Part shown: positions 1 to 11,835 of the stretch, piece by piece
How the letters are laid out: every line of letters starts with the position of its first letter
Position numbering within the stretch: the stretch's first letter is position 1
Assembly (NCBI GenBank): GCA_002900995.3
Contig: CM035304.1
Location: 1,595,498 to 1,659,497, forward strand
DNA length: 64,000 nucleotides
Source of the DNA: Ganoderma boninense
Lineage: Eukaryota > Basidiomycota > Agaricomycetes > Polyporales > Polyporaceae
Direction of reading: 5' to 3'
The notes under the pieces: model-generated
Told to the model about the DNA's origin: nothing
The model's database searches: none
What the model saw: only the letters and a program-made list of their open reading frames with translations
Position numbers and translations under genes: made by a program

Positions 1-514
1 AGACGAAGATACATGAGAACCGAGAACTAGTAAGGTGAGGTTGGTGGTCCTAGACGAAGATGGTATGAAAAACTGTCCCCGAGACGCGGCGCTATCCGGA
101 CCGCGGTATGTGGCTGTGCGTAAGTACACTGCGAGGGCTCGGAACCATGCTACAGAACGCTACTAACTACTCTGCCATAGGTCACGACAAAGCCGGTATA
201 CGGGGAGGAGCAGAAGGAAGAAGGAAGAAAGTTAAAGAAAGGAGAGGACGCGGGAATGGGGGCATCGGCATGCAGGCTGGCTCGAGGTCGTCGGATCGGG
301 CTCAAGGTGCGTGGTTTCCCGCTCAGCGCGGTACCACACCCATCAGCGAACTAGAGTGAGTCAGTGACACGCCGTCCGAGTCCACAACTTTAGGTCGGGT
401 CATGCATACGACTCGCTGCTACTAAGTATAACTGAACTAGACAACACCCAGCCAGAACACATCAGTTCGCGATTACTATTCCAATGCATAATAGAGGAGT
501 GTATACATACGTCG
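1..514. other. Left-edge non-coding stretch
   Basis: No open frame here has coding character, splice signals or a recognisable family. The short plus-strand frames at 108-359 and 484-705 are low-complexity, and the second lies antisense to the F-box gene that ends at 515. It probably holds the 3' flank of that gene. Confidence 0.6.
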
Positions 515-2439
515 CTATGAGTCTCCAAATATCGCATCTGCGAGCTCCTTTCCCGGTGGGTTCAACTCAGAGAAATCTGAATCCCCCTCGCACTCCGGGC
601 TCAAGCACCAGTCCTCGTGCGAAACCCCTTTTGGCCCCCAGTCATAGGAATGCATGTCAAGGTCTAATTCGCAGTCGAAATTCTCTGGTCCCCAGGTCGA
701 CATAGAATAGTCTGACTCACTAGTGGTGGCACCGGAGTCGGCTAGATCACGACGGCGCCGCCCAAGCTGCATGGCACGCACGATTTTCATGACCTTCCAC
801 CACTTTGAATGTCCTTGGTTCACGCCAGCTCTGAGCCAGTCAGGGGCAGAGGGTGAAGGCGAGACACATGCGGACATGGAGTTCGCGACGTCGAGCATCG
901 GGAACACCGTGTCGAGGACGGCGGCGACGGCGCACGACCGCTTTGCAGGCGTAGAGGCATAGTGTACATTGTTGAACGAGACCTCCCGGATAGAGCGACG
1001 AAGGAACGAGAGTCCGCTCGTCCTGGGGAGCGTCCTGGCGTCCAGGTCCGGAAGGTGAACGTGTACCAGACGGGGGCAGCGACGGGCGAGCTCGATCAGG
1101 CCTAATAACGTCGGGTGCCAGCCGTCTCCTGAATGCGCTCGGTCATCCAAGACGTGTCGCATGTGTCTGACCTCGAGGCTTTGGAGGTTTCCCCACATGT
1201 TGCCAAGCTCCACAAGGTCCCCATCGCAGATGGGGAGCAGAGTGTGATTGAAGCTAAGGTGACAGTTCTCTATTAGCGAGAATCTGAGGAATGGCTTCAG
1301 ATATCGTGCCAGAGACCCGGTCCCATCCCGATCTGCCCGCGCGATGCCGGAGCAGAAATCACAGCCGACGCGCTTGAACGACGTGGGATTGCGGCTGAGA
1401 TGCTCGCATATAGACTCGAGGCCGTTGCAAAGTTGCGTCTGCGTGATGCAACCCGAGTCGATCACTTGAAGCACGAGTTCGTCGAGACTAGGCTGGGAGG
1501 AGGCGACGATGAAACCGACGAGCTCGTTCAAGTATCCCCGGACAGCGAGCTTGCGCAGGAATTGAAGACCATTGTTGAGAGTGAGGGTCTGAAGGTCGGT
1601 TACATTAATGTTGTGGACGGAAATAGTGAGCGCGTTAAGGGAATTTGAGGCGGACAGTCGGAGAAGGGCGGGTGCGTCTAGACGAACGCGGGGCCCAAGA
1701 CATAAGTCTCCCAACGTAGAGAAGTTCTCCAAGACCGACACGTGCTGGCTGGTGAGATTGTGGGACCCGGACAAGCGGAGAGAGCTGACACGAGGCGCAA
1801 CTTGTGTGATGCCTTGCAATGTCAGAAAGATATCGTGATGGGGCGAGCCTTGCTTGAAAGACAAGCACAGCGAGCGAACGGAAGGGGATAGAAACAAGAA
1901 CAAGGATGAGAGATCGTCGGAGGAGATTTTGCACGCTTCAAGGGCATACAATCTTGGTAACAGAGGCGACCCACGACATTGGATGCTGAGAAACGTCCAT
2001 ACGGATGGGTGCACTTGGTCTGGTCTTGAGGAATGTCCAATTTCGCGAACCCGTGTGGCGTATCTTCGAAATTTGGCCCATGCCTCCGGAGAGATGGGCG
2101 ATTGCAGGATCTACGGAACGAAACAGGGTTACGTATGGTCTTACTGATTTGCGGGAGTGCAACGCTTACAATTAAGGATTGTTTCCCCTTGTCTCCATCC
2201 AAGAGTCGCAGGAGAGGTTGGACGTCATCCAAGGCGCGCCACAGGGCATCCAGCGCGAGATCCGATAAAGTGCGACATGTGAGGGAGCATGCGAGCAGAC
2301 TTTGTTGGCAGACATGACGCTTCCTCTGAGCGACTCTATTCTCATGGGGCCTGCGGCGGCCTGTTTCTAGATGGTTGAAAATCTCGACCAGGATGTCAGG
2401 ACACAGCACGATCGGAGCTTTCCCGCTGTGTACCGCCAT
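515..2439 (-). CDS. F-box protein with leucine-rich C-terminal region
   Basis: Substrate-recognition subunit candidate of an SCF ubiquitin ligase, one of three F-box genes here. Two coding exons, 2439-2170 and 2110-515, flank a 59-nt GT-AG intron (2169-2111). The join is phase 0 and restores a reading typical of basidiomycete F-box proteins. The product is 621 aa. The F-box lies near residues 8-55 (PDILVEIFNHL, then a CSLTCRTL-like segment and LW). It is followed by irregular leucine-rich strands (e.g. SSLRLSG) and an acidic, serine-rich tail of about 100 residues. I start at 2439 because the upstream ATG at 2484 lies inside a probable 5'UTR intron (2504-2448, GTGAGT to TACAG). The substrate is unknown. 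F-box assignment is from motif reading only. Confidence 0.85.
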
Positions 2440-2778
2440 TCTAAGCCCTGTACAAAGCAAGTAAGTCATCGTTATTGACTCCATGGGTTCCGGTTATGAC
2501 TCACCGTATAGTCTAGTCGTCATGGAAGTAGAGTGAAGATGGGGTTGAACAGGATGACGGAGGCCGCCACAAGTTCGCCCGTCTTATAGTGAGCGTCATT
2601 GGTGCGGGAAACGCCATATTCACGCCGCCGCGCGGCGAGTTCCCAGGCACTGGCTGGTCGCCACAACTTGCTCCAGAGTCATCTGAACGCGACTGCATAC
2701 AACCAGCGCTGATAGTACAAGCAGCTCCATCGCTACCGATCGACATATCGTTCGAAATGTTACCTTCGGAAACGGTCC

Positions 2779-4097
2779 TCAAAACGCCGCATCGAGAGGC
2801 GCGTTCGTCGTGCGCACCGTCACGTACCCCTCCCTCCCCTGGCCGTTCCCGCCAGCCGGATTTGGCTGCCACCGGACGTACCCCCGAACGACGCCCATAC
2901 CCGTGCTCGTCGTGGCCAAGTCCCGCCTTCGATGCCGCCCGGTGGGGTCCTGGGCAGGCATGACGCGGACGGACGGACGTAGGAACGGGAACCCGTGCAG
3001 CTCGTAGCGGCCTTCGAACGTGCTGTGCATGGCGACCCGCGCGGGCGCGTTGCACGTTCGGAAGGAGGCGTTGAGGAGCGAGTTCACTGGCGCGTCTTGG
3101 AAGACCGCGGTGAGAGGCCCGTTGGCGGTGCTCGCGGTCACGTTGAAGGCGCCGCCTGTCGCGTTTGGGGCTGTCGAGACCAAGGGATATGTTGGATTGG
3201 ATAGGTCTGAATGACGCAGAGCGCGGGGTCAGGAACCAAGGGGTAAGAGTCGCACAGCGAAGGTGAAGCACACCCGTTCTCCGATTGAAGGGTCATGCGA
3301 GTGGGTTGCCCTCTCGAGTTATCATCCATCAGGTGGGCGGTGAGGGCAATTGGCCCGTTCTTGGTCCTGGCTACTATGGTCTCGGTGACCAGGAGATTGC
3401 CATGGATTCCGCCATTTACGGTAACAAAGGAGAAGTTATCCCCGGCCAAGGACTGCGGATGGTTACGTGTCAGCACACGACTAGAACCATGACATGGCGC
3501 ACGTACATCGACTTGAATCGGAGCATTGGTGGTACTTAACGCAACCCGTTCGAAGAAGGTCGTGTCGGCGAGGTCGTGCAGATGATGGGAGAACAGGGGC
3601 ATCTGGGTGCTGAGGTTGCGGATTCGCAGCGGAGCGTCGACAGGCATGTCTGGTACCGGAAGACGGAGGTGCACACGAAAGTTCAGGGACCGAGCGCGAT
3701 TGTAGGAGATCGATCTATCCCCGGTCTGAATAGGCAGATGCCGAGTGAGCACAGTGGTTAGAGGTCGAAGACAACATAACAGGCAACGCACAGAAATTCC
3801 GATGCCGTACTCCCCATGTCCTGGGTGCAAGCGACAAACTAAGAGGTCGTCCAACGCATCCTCGGCACGATAGAGAACGTCGATGTCCACGACGAACTCG
3901 TCAGCCCCTGGATCTCCAGAAAGAGACACCTCAAATCGGCCTCCGCAATTTGAACCCCTGCTTGTGAAGCGAAGCGTGTCGGCGAGAGATCTCGGAAAGG
4001 TCGTGGAGCCATGCGCATGATACTGTCCTAGCACCCTCTCAGGAGATGTGGATATGTTGATTACCTCGAAGTCGTCGCCGACCGGTGGCTGGTCCAT
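2779..4097 (-). CDS. Adhesin-like beta-repeat protein, paralog 1 (5' end unresolved)
   Basis: First of four paralogs sharing repeated [TS]-x-N-[AGS]-x-[IVL] strands, as in DUF4097-type putative adhesins with a beta-solenoid fold (family inference). Coding exons: 4097-3792, 3725-3507, 3452-3272 and 3206-2779, with introns of 66, 54 and 65 nt. This gives at least 377 aa. The last intron uses a donor three bases downstream of the paralogs' site, which keeps the frame. C-terminal landmarks shared with the paralogs are TFEG, a DP-containing basic loop and a final TNAP strand. The start is uncertain. ATG 4097 is the first in-frame ATG, but the paralogs carry a membrane helix upstream. A tiny first exon (ATG at 4400, 7 nt) spliced twice would add a hydrophobic stretch (AAAIVKLVAVK), but this is speculative. 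Confidence 0.72.
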
Positions 4098-4491
4098 GAT
4101 GAGCGTGAAGAATGACAATGGAGGTGCTGCGGTCGCGGCACGTATCTGCCTGTGGGACGACCTCGTGGCAGTAGAGTTGGCGAAGACGATATTTGGATCG
4201 TGCTAGCACCTTCTAGAACGACGTCAACTATATGCGTCAGAGCGGTCACAGGAGGACATACCTTGACAGCCACAAGTTTGACAATCGCGGCTGCGAAATG
4301 TTTGCATCAGCCCCTTCACAATTCGCCGGTCTCTTACCCAGCGAAAACACCAGGACATCGCGGTGGCACGCGGCGTACTATTCAAAACGATACCTGCCAT
4401 TCAAGAAAGCAAAACGACAAAGAGGCAGGCACGAGTCAGAAACCCCAACCCAGGTTCTCCCCTCCGCACACACAAGCACGCGCGCCACAGA

Positions 4492-5999
4492 TCAAACTGT
4501 GAGCTCGACCCGCCCGTTAGACGTCGACACCGACAAGCTCCCCCGTTCCTTGTTCTCCTCGTCCCACCACACGTTCCCGTAGACCGCCGTGCGTCTAGTG
4601 ACATGTGCGACGTGCCCCCGCGTGCGTCCGAGCCCTGCGGGGTCGCGCCCGCCACGCACGTTGACGGTCGGCGCGCGCGAGTTCGTCGTCGACAGGTCGA
4701 AACCCCCCTCAAACGTCTCGTGCGCGATCATCCCGACGCGGGCGTTCGACGTCCGCACGGACGCAGTAAGCTCGTGGTCCGTAGGCGCGTCGACGAACGC
4801 GAGGTCGATAGCCGCATTCGAGGTCTGCGTGGTGACGTGGTACGCGCCGCTGGGCCCCGCGGGGAACGCGGGGAGGAGGGAGACCGCGACGTCGATATGT
4901 CTAGGAAGAGGAGGGCATCGGATGGGTGGGTGTAATAAAGTTGGAAACAAGGGGTACGTACCCGTTAGTCGAATGTACGTCAAGGTCGGCGGTGGTCTTG
5001 AACAGACCAGTAATCGCGGCATTCGTCGTGTGGAGCTCCAGGTGGTCTCCCTTAACGGACTGGACCAAGTTCAGCAAGTCTGAGAGCGGTTTATCTGACA
5101 CGGGTCTTACCTCCGCGGTGATCCGGCTGTTGGTCGACTTCAACGAGAGTTTATCGACGTGGACCGTGTCAGCAATAGCGCGAAGATGTTGGCTGAAGTT
5201 GTGCAGGTCAGTCTTGAGCTCGACAATCGTGAGCGGCGAGGCGGACGTCGCAGCCGGCAGGCGAAGGTGAACGGCAAATCGAAGAGAATGGAACGGATTT
5301 CCATGGTGGGGCAGGCGCCACGTCGGAGTCTACCAATACGTCTTGTAAGTGCGAGCTCGTCCAACAGCTTCAAGATACGCACGAAGATCCCGAGACCCCA
5401 TTCGTTCTCCGCGGGATGCAGACGGCAAACAGTTGCCTCGTCGAAGTCCTCCTGATCACGATAGAAGACATCGACTTCGACGATAGCGTCGGACCCTGCT
5501 TCAGCCGTCTGCGAAACCTCGAGGGAGCCTTGGGAGCGCGCTCCTTCCGTGATGACGGAGATGATGTTCGCCGACACCGGGAACGTCACAGAGGTGCGCA
5601 GGTGGGCGCGGTAGCCATGCGGCACGTCGGGAACCTCTTGCCAGTTGACGTGATCAGCGCACTGCTCGGGTCCAAGGACCGAGGCAGACCGGTCAAAGGG
5701 ATACTGACAGAAAATCATCAGCATTAGACGACGTTGGCGATGGCAGGAAGACCCACGTTCAGGTTAAGGTGCTTCTTCTGTAAGATGTGAAGAGCGCATA
5801 AAAGAAGGAAGATACAGGCCAAAAAGTGCCAGAAACGACGCCTGTAGGCGTTCCTGGGGCGGTCTTGCGGGATCACGATGGAAGGAGGGACGATCGCAGA
5901 GTATCCAGGAGGACCAGAAGACAGAGGCACGAGATGCGCCTCTACCTGCGAGCCCTTCTCTGGGTCTGGGCCAGGCTGACCAGCGGGGAAGGCATTCAT
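4492..5999 (-). CDS. Membrane-anchored adhesin-like beta-repeat protein, paralog 2
   Basis: 429 aa from five exons: 5999-5757, 5703-5383, 5329-5111, 5059-4962 and 4900-4492. All four GT-AG introns are 51-61 nt, with phases 0,0,0,2. Exon 1 is a proline-rich cytoplasmic-type head followed by one transmembrane helix (FWHFLACIFLLLCALHIL, about residues 53-70) preceded by YRRR, so a type II topology is likely. The rest is outside or lumenal beta-repeat with N-[AGS]-x-I strands, TFEGGF, and a final TSNG strand. A minus-strand TATA-like box lies at 6061-6068. Exon 4 is about 80 nt shorter than in paralogs 3 and 4, losing one repeat strand pair. Function is unknown; a cell-surface role is inference. 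Confidence 0.82.
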
Positions 6000-6060
6000 G
6001 GTAGTAGATGGTGAGTGATCGACAGAAACAGCAAAGAAAAGGTGAAGCTCACCGAGGGAG

Positions 6061-6068
6061 ATTATATA
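6061..6068 (-). promoter_or_regulatory. TATA-like box for paralog 2
   Basis: TATATAAT on the minus strand about 62 bp before the ATG at 5999, a plausible core-promoter distance. Confidence 0.4.
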
Positions 6069-7146
6069 CCATCACGAACCGGCGTTGACGCCGTTTTGCT
6101 GCCTGAGCTTTGTGTTGTCGACCTTGAACATTGGAGTGCAGCGGATGGATGGTCTCATCCGGGAGGAATGCGAAGACTGCGCCCGTACATGCAGACCATC
6201 CGCAGCGGCTGTGCATCGATGACGGCGGCATCGAGAAACAAGGGAAAGTCGGAACGCTTGGTGAACGCGTCGACATGTGATCGCAGAATGACATGTATGC
6301 GCAGCAGCACTCGGTGCCTCAAGGTGCTAAAACACCACCAAGACAGCTGCGAAGGCTCACCGAGTCAGCTACGTCGCGGCTCCGTGTGTCTGCGGATCCC
6401 CGTGGCGAGAAACAGTTGTATTGAACCTCATGGCGTCTTGGATTCGTGGGGAGAGATATGAGGTGGATGAGACCGCGCATAGGACCGCAGCCAGTGTCGA
6501 ACACCCGGAAATGCAAGATGACAACTTTGCAAGGACGAATGGCGCGGCGAATATCGCCATCGGGAGATAAGGGCATGCGCGTAGGACGGTGGACACGTTT
6601 GACTCTTGGAGCATGGAGCAACGCTAAAGCTGGACGAGGGTAGATGGGGTGAAGGTATTGAGATACTCTCACTGCTCAGGCCTCAGACTCCTCCCAGGAC
6701 GTTGTTGCGCGGAGATTCAGTGACATGTGGAAGCTTCCCTCGACATTTTGTGAGAGGGACGAGGAAGAAGATTCAGTCGCGAACATGGTCGTCGTGGTCA
6801 ATCTTGGTCGACGCCGTCGACGCCGGTCGTCGTTTGCCCCACGCTTACCTGGGTTCCGGGCGATCCAGTTCGATCCACCTCGGGTTAAGGTTGACGCTGT
6901 ACAGGAATTCTGCCAACTTGACCCGCATTGCATCTCACTTCCTTTCGCCTTCAAAACATTGCTGAGTCCAGGACCATAAGTAACTTGTAGTCGTACAGGT
7001 ACCATACTGATGACAATGATAGATGGCATTTAGGAGAAAGACGGCCCCAACCTCACACATAATCAACGTCCCGGTACACTAACCCCACAGCTTCCACCCA
7101 AAAGATCTAGACTAGCATACTCCTACGCGCATCTTCAGCTTGTCCA
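6069..7146. other. Intergenic; one possible orphan exon at 6849-6928 (minus)
   Basis: The minus strand at 6928-6849 reads ATG then a well-formed 27-residue segment (MRVKLAEFLYSVNLNP, WIELDRPEP) ending at a strong GTAAGC donor. I could not find a continuation that stays open: candidate acceptors near 6744 and 6609 lead to stops. It may be the first exon of a small or decayed gene. Nothing else is supported. Confidence 0.3.
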
Positions 7147-8683
7147 TCAAGAAGGAGAAACACCACCAGATTCATTTAAGGGTCCCCAGGTTGAAGTCCT
7201 GTACTCGCCATAGAGTATGGCCAGCCTCCCCGTCTTCCACAACTTGGGCATGCGAGCCCGCACGGCCTTGGCGAACTCGAGCTCCTTGGCCTCGGTCGAC
7301 GGGAACATGCCTTCCCCATCGTCCCGCGCGACACGGGTCACGAACCTGAGGAATATCACCGTCCTCACATCGCTCCGCGGGCCTTTCAGCAGAGCACGCT
7401 CCAGCCCGGGCCAGTTGTATCCCCTGACAACCTCCGCTGTGGACACGGTGCGCGGCGGGATGACGTCTGTCGCGTCTTCGACAGGGACGAAGACCGTCAA
7501 TGTCACGGTCTTCAGTGCGGCGGAAGGCGGCAGGCGCTCGAGGGCCTTGACGAACCCGTCGACGACGTACGAGAAGTCGAACGGCTGCCAGCCGGGCGTC
7601 GAATTGTGCGTCAACTGGAGGGACATGTCCTCCACCGAGGCGCACGACTGCGCGAGGAGGGTGAACGCTGTTCGAGCCGCAAAGTTAGCGTCCTGTACGC
7701 GCAGTGCTCGAGGGCGGAGGCTCACTTCTATCGATTGCCTGGTGCTCTTCCGGGCCCTGGGGGGAAGCCATCCCCATGTGGGGGCCCGGGATGAAGAGGA
7801 AGTGTTTCATCGTGTTGCTGACTGCAGGCAACAGCTTACGCGCCATGTAGTCGAGATCTGTGAATGTGCGGATGGTTGAAGGCCCGATTACGAGATGCTC
7901 GAGGTTCCGCGTGAGCGTCGTGTTGCTGAACAAGTAGTCGAGAACGGAGGCATGGATCACGTCCGGTATCAGCTTGCGGACCTCTGACAGCGGAGGATGC
8001 GGCACGTCATGGCGGAGGTGGGTTGTCGGGTCGAACGACCATCCCTCGACTTCCATCTTCTCTATTGCACCAACTGGTCCCTCGAAGTCGAGTACGTCGA
8101 TGGAGGAGAAGAGGCCAAGGACCCGGAGGAGCATGTCGATGTCGCGCTCGACGATATTGCATCTGTGAAAATACACGAAATCGAATCGGTGGGTGTACAC
8201 GGGTTTGGTAGCCAGCTTTCCACGGTCAAGGTCTGATAGAGCTTCGGCAAGGGGTGGGAAGTCGGTATAGAGGACTTCGAGGTAGCATAGCTGGGGCAGC
8301 GCGGTAAGCAAGGGCGAGAGTGCGTCCACTGTCACCTCAATGAACCCGTCGATCCTGAGCTTCTTCACGAGCTTCGCGAGGGCCGGTTTCGCCGTGAAGA
8401 AGGTAGTCGCGCCCTCCATCGACGTAGTGCGGAAAAAATATTGCACCTCTATCCCCTCTACCCGTGCGCTGTGTCTCTCTGAGACGACGCCCAGTGCCTC
8501 ATCTTTGCAAATGAGTGCCGTCTTCTCCCACAGGTAGCCTCGACTATACTCCGCCCATCTCTTGGAGACGAGCGAGCAGTTGTGGAGGGCACCCTCATCG
8601 TCGTGCAGATATTCGATGATGTCGAGCTCCAGCTCGGGTGGAACACGGGAGGAGCTTGATGACGCCTGCATTTTTCCTAACAT
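7147..8683 (-). CDS. F-box protein (7-kb locus)
   Basis: Candidate SCF substrate adaptor of about 474 aa. The F-box is at residues 10-55 (PPELELDIIEYL, then CSLVSKRWAEYSR), followed by leucine-rich beta/alpha stretches. Two coding blocks, 8683-7840 and 7727-7147, are in different frames. I join them with a 112-nt intron (7839-7728, strong GTAAGC donor, TAG acceptor, phase 1). The alternative is no intron and one surplus C in the C6 run near 7775-7780, which would keep 37 more residues that also look coding (MKHFLFIPGPHM). An upstream 5'UTR intron (GTGAGT at about 8734) is likely. The start at 8683 gives MLGKMQ; 8671 is an alternative. The function of the C-terminal part is unknown. Confidence 0.78.
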
Positions 8684-10185
8684 TACCTTGTAGTTAGAAA
8701 GAACGCTTGCCTGAGATTGTAAAGGAAGACTCACAAGTGTTTTTGGAGGTGCAAGTGGTGCGAGGGGATCTCAGGGAGGATTCTGGAGAGGCGGTTGAAC
8801 TTCTGTACGTGCCATACTGGCCCTTATATGTGGGGCGGGCGGATCACTGCTTATGTCGAAAACATGCTGGCCGCGACAGGGGAGGTCAAAGCATGACCGC
8901 TTGGGAGCTATCGAGGTGGATGGTTGGTATATTCCACAGCAAAAGTGAGGGAAAGTCAGTGCAAAAGGTTGAGGCCCAAGCGTCACATGAGCGCATGAGC
9001 AGGGGCAAAGCTATTGACTCATAGATGTGAGGCCAACGCTTTGACGTGATAAGTCGACCCAAAAAGATGGATACCCCCAAACGACCTGAGCTTAACGGTT
9101 CACAATAAGAAGAAAAAAATCAAGGTCTGCAATAAGAGCATGCGCAGGGGACTCGGAAGCGGTGCAAGTTGTTTCCAACTTCACTGGGCCCCAGCGGGGC
9201 CACCAAAGCTGACATCGCGATGACACTCCCAGACATGGAGCACTGAGTAGAGCTTTCTCCGAGCTTCAACGTTTCAACTCCTGGCCCACAACATAAAAAC
9301 CGCTGTATCATAGAAAGTGTGTCTGGTATATTGTAATTGTAAAAAGGCTACCAGATCAACAACGTCTTCACGCACCATGATTCCCCAAAAACCTGCCCGG
9401 CGACGGCCGACAGACGATGAAATGGCAAACGACCGTCTTACAGAGGTCACAAGCCGGTGCAGAGCTTAGAATCAGATCTTGGAAGCAGGCGCAACGAGAG
9501 GGCATGAGACTGGAAGCGAGCTTCGTGCTCGTCAAAGCCCAAAGTGTATTGCCGCTCATTCAACCAATTTACATCGTACAAACAATGGGGTTAGGGTTAG
9601 GAAGACGAAGCGGCAAAAGAAAACGGCCTGCCCAGCCCGAGGGCCGAAGCAGGACAGGAAAATATTGAGACGGTGCACGAGCCGAAGCCCGTACAAACCG
9701 CGAGGTCCCCCTGGGGACAGGGTCGCCGTGCTATGGGAGGCCCCCACGGCCCACGAACCCTGGTTCGTGAAGGGGCGCGTGCCATCAAGGTAAGTATGAG
9801 TTGCTGCGATGCGCGGGCGGGGCTTATAAGGGCGACCGCTGTGCGCACGGACCAGGGGCGCGGTTAGCGGGCGCGCAGGTGTTGGGTGTGGTCGCTTAAT
9901 ATGTTGCCGCCCTACGGAACTACGCTGAAGCTCTTTCTCTCGTCCGACTTCAAAATTTGCCATCCAAGCGCATGCCAGCCGATTGAGCAACGAGGAGCGA
10001 ACATACAGGTCAACCCGTATTTTAATTACAGTGATAACAATGGGCAAGGAGCCGTGCGACCCTCACAAGTCTGATTACTTTGTAGTACATGTACACACAA
10101 GACCCATCGGAGTCGAAGTTACAGAAACGAAGAAAAACACTGCAAGGCCTGTCGCCAGCACTACGAGCTCGCACCCATCTCGATC
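8684..10185. other. Intergenic stretch
   Basis: No supported gene. The longest frames (9556-10047 minus, 9479-9793 plus) are antisense to each other, basic and without family resemblance. There is a small perfect inverted repeat at 9751-9768 (CACGAACC-ct-GGTTCGTG) and two telomere-like GGGTTA units near 9588-9600. Confidence 0.5.
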
Positions 10186-11835
10186 TCAAAGCTTGAGCCA
10201 CAGCGGCGAGTTCGACGTCTCGACGACGACCTCGCCCCGCTTCTCCCCGCCCTCCTCCCACGCCGCGCTGCCCTTCGCCGACTCCCCGCGGACGCGCTGC
10301 ATCTGCACGCTGCGCCTGCGGCCCCTGCCCGCGGGGTCCGCCGCCTCCGCGTCCCACTCGACCGTCGAGCGGAACCACCTCGAGGAGTGGACGTCGAACG
10401 CGCCTTCGAACGTGGGGTGGAGCGTGACACGCGCGGGCGAGTTGGAGGTGTGCGCGTTGAGCGCGAGGGCGTGCTCCACCGGGGCGTCGACGACGGTGAG
10501 GGACAGGGGGCTGTTGGAGGTGCGCGCAGAGACGTCGAAGGTGCCGCCGGTGGAGGAGGCAGTGGTGGATTGGAGGGTCACCTCGGAGTCGATGTGCCTG
10601 CACGAGGAGACATGGTTAGCTGTGAGAGAGATGACGAGGAGGGGGAGACAGAGGGCATACCCGTTGGAGGTGCGGAGGACGAGACGGGTGGGCTCGTCGT
10701 CGTCGCCGTTGGCGAGGTTGGCATGGACGTTGATGGGTGCGTTGGAGGTCTCGAGCTCGAGCTCGGTGGACGTGTTGAACTTGCCGCGGATGGCCGAGTT
10801 CTGCGAGTGCGCGCGGATGCGGCTGCCTGCCAAAGACTGTTCCCGTCATATCGTCAGCTCTCGAAGCGAAGGAGAAAGTAGAGTGAGCGTGACAGCTTAC
10901 GTCGACCGTGATCGGCGTGTGGGCGGCGTTCAGAGTTAGCTTTTCGAAGTAGACGGTATCCTCGAGGTCGCCAACATGGTGGACGAAAAGTGGCAGGTGC
11001 GTGCGCAGGTCTTTGATGACGAGGTTGTCGGATGAGGGAAGGCGGACGTTGATGTGGAACCGGAGCTGGCGCTCGTTGTGCGGGTGCTTGTAGTTCGGTG
11101 TCTGCTCGAAATCCTCTTCTTTAGCACCCATCCCCATCCACTCAAAAGTCAAGTGACATACGAAGATCCCAAGGCCGTATTTGTTCTCGTCGGGGTGCGT
11201 AGGGCACACCGTCGCCTCATCGAGCGCCTCGGGATGGCGGTACTCGACCTGCACTTCGACGACAGCGTTCGCGCCTGCGTCCGCAGTCTGCGATATATCG
11301 ATGCTGCCATGCGCGGAGAGGCCCTCTGCGATGAACGAGAGCTCGTCCGCGGCGACGGGGAGAGCGAGCTGTGCATGCGCGCGGTACGGGAAATCGAACG
11401 AGCCCTTCTGATCCTCGACCCATGAAAGGCCTTCCATGCACATCGACGGGTTGTACTGCGCGTGGTACTCTTCAGAGTCCTCCCCGAGCCACTGCCCAGG
11501 AATTTCCGATTAGCCGCTCCATTCAGAATACGAGAAGGCGATGGCCTTACCGGACGCTGGTGGAAGCCATGATGGAACTTGTGCCTGCTGTGCATCACAA
11601 CATGGAGCACGCCGAAGATGCAGATGCTGTGGCCAACAAACTTCCAGAAACGGCGCTTGCAAGCCTTCTTGCGCTCGGCGTGGTCGTCCGTCGCGGGTGA
11701 GGGCTGCTCAACGGCCCCGTACGCGGGCGGGCTGACGGGTGTCTCGCGCCCTTTCTCCGGGTCATCGAAGTACGGAGCAGGTGCCGGAGCCATGGGGTCG
11801 TCGCGGTACGAAGCGGCTAAAGTCGCAGGGTTCAT
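10186..11835 (-). CDS. Membrane-anchored adhesin-like beta-repeat protein, paralog 3
   Basis: 467 aa from exons 11835-11551, 11491-11162, 11101-10901, 10836-10661 and 10597-10186. Introns are 59-64 nt with phases 0,0,0,2, identical in position to paralog 2. The N-terminal head (about 60 aa, Pro/Asp-rich) is followed by a basic KRRFWKF and one membrane helix (VGHSICIFGVLHVVM). The ectodomain carries at least five N-[AS]-P-[ILA] strands, TFEGAF, and a basic RGRRR loop. The spacing of strands is what one expects of a repetitive beta-helix. It is separated from paralogs 1 and 2 by an F-box gene, and all four copies lie on the minus strand. The function is unassigned. Confidence 0.83.

Noticed and set aside
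9588..9600. Telomere-like GGGTTAGGGTTAGG
   Set aside because: Only two units, with ordinary genes on both sides; too short to be an interstitial telomere.
9680..9790. tRNA-like arms with GGTTCGTG
   Set aside because: No acceptor-stem pairing or anticodon arm could be drawn; only a simple inverted repeat.
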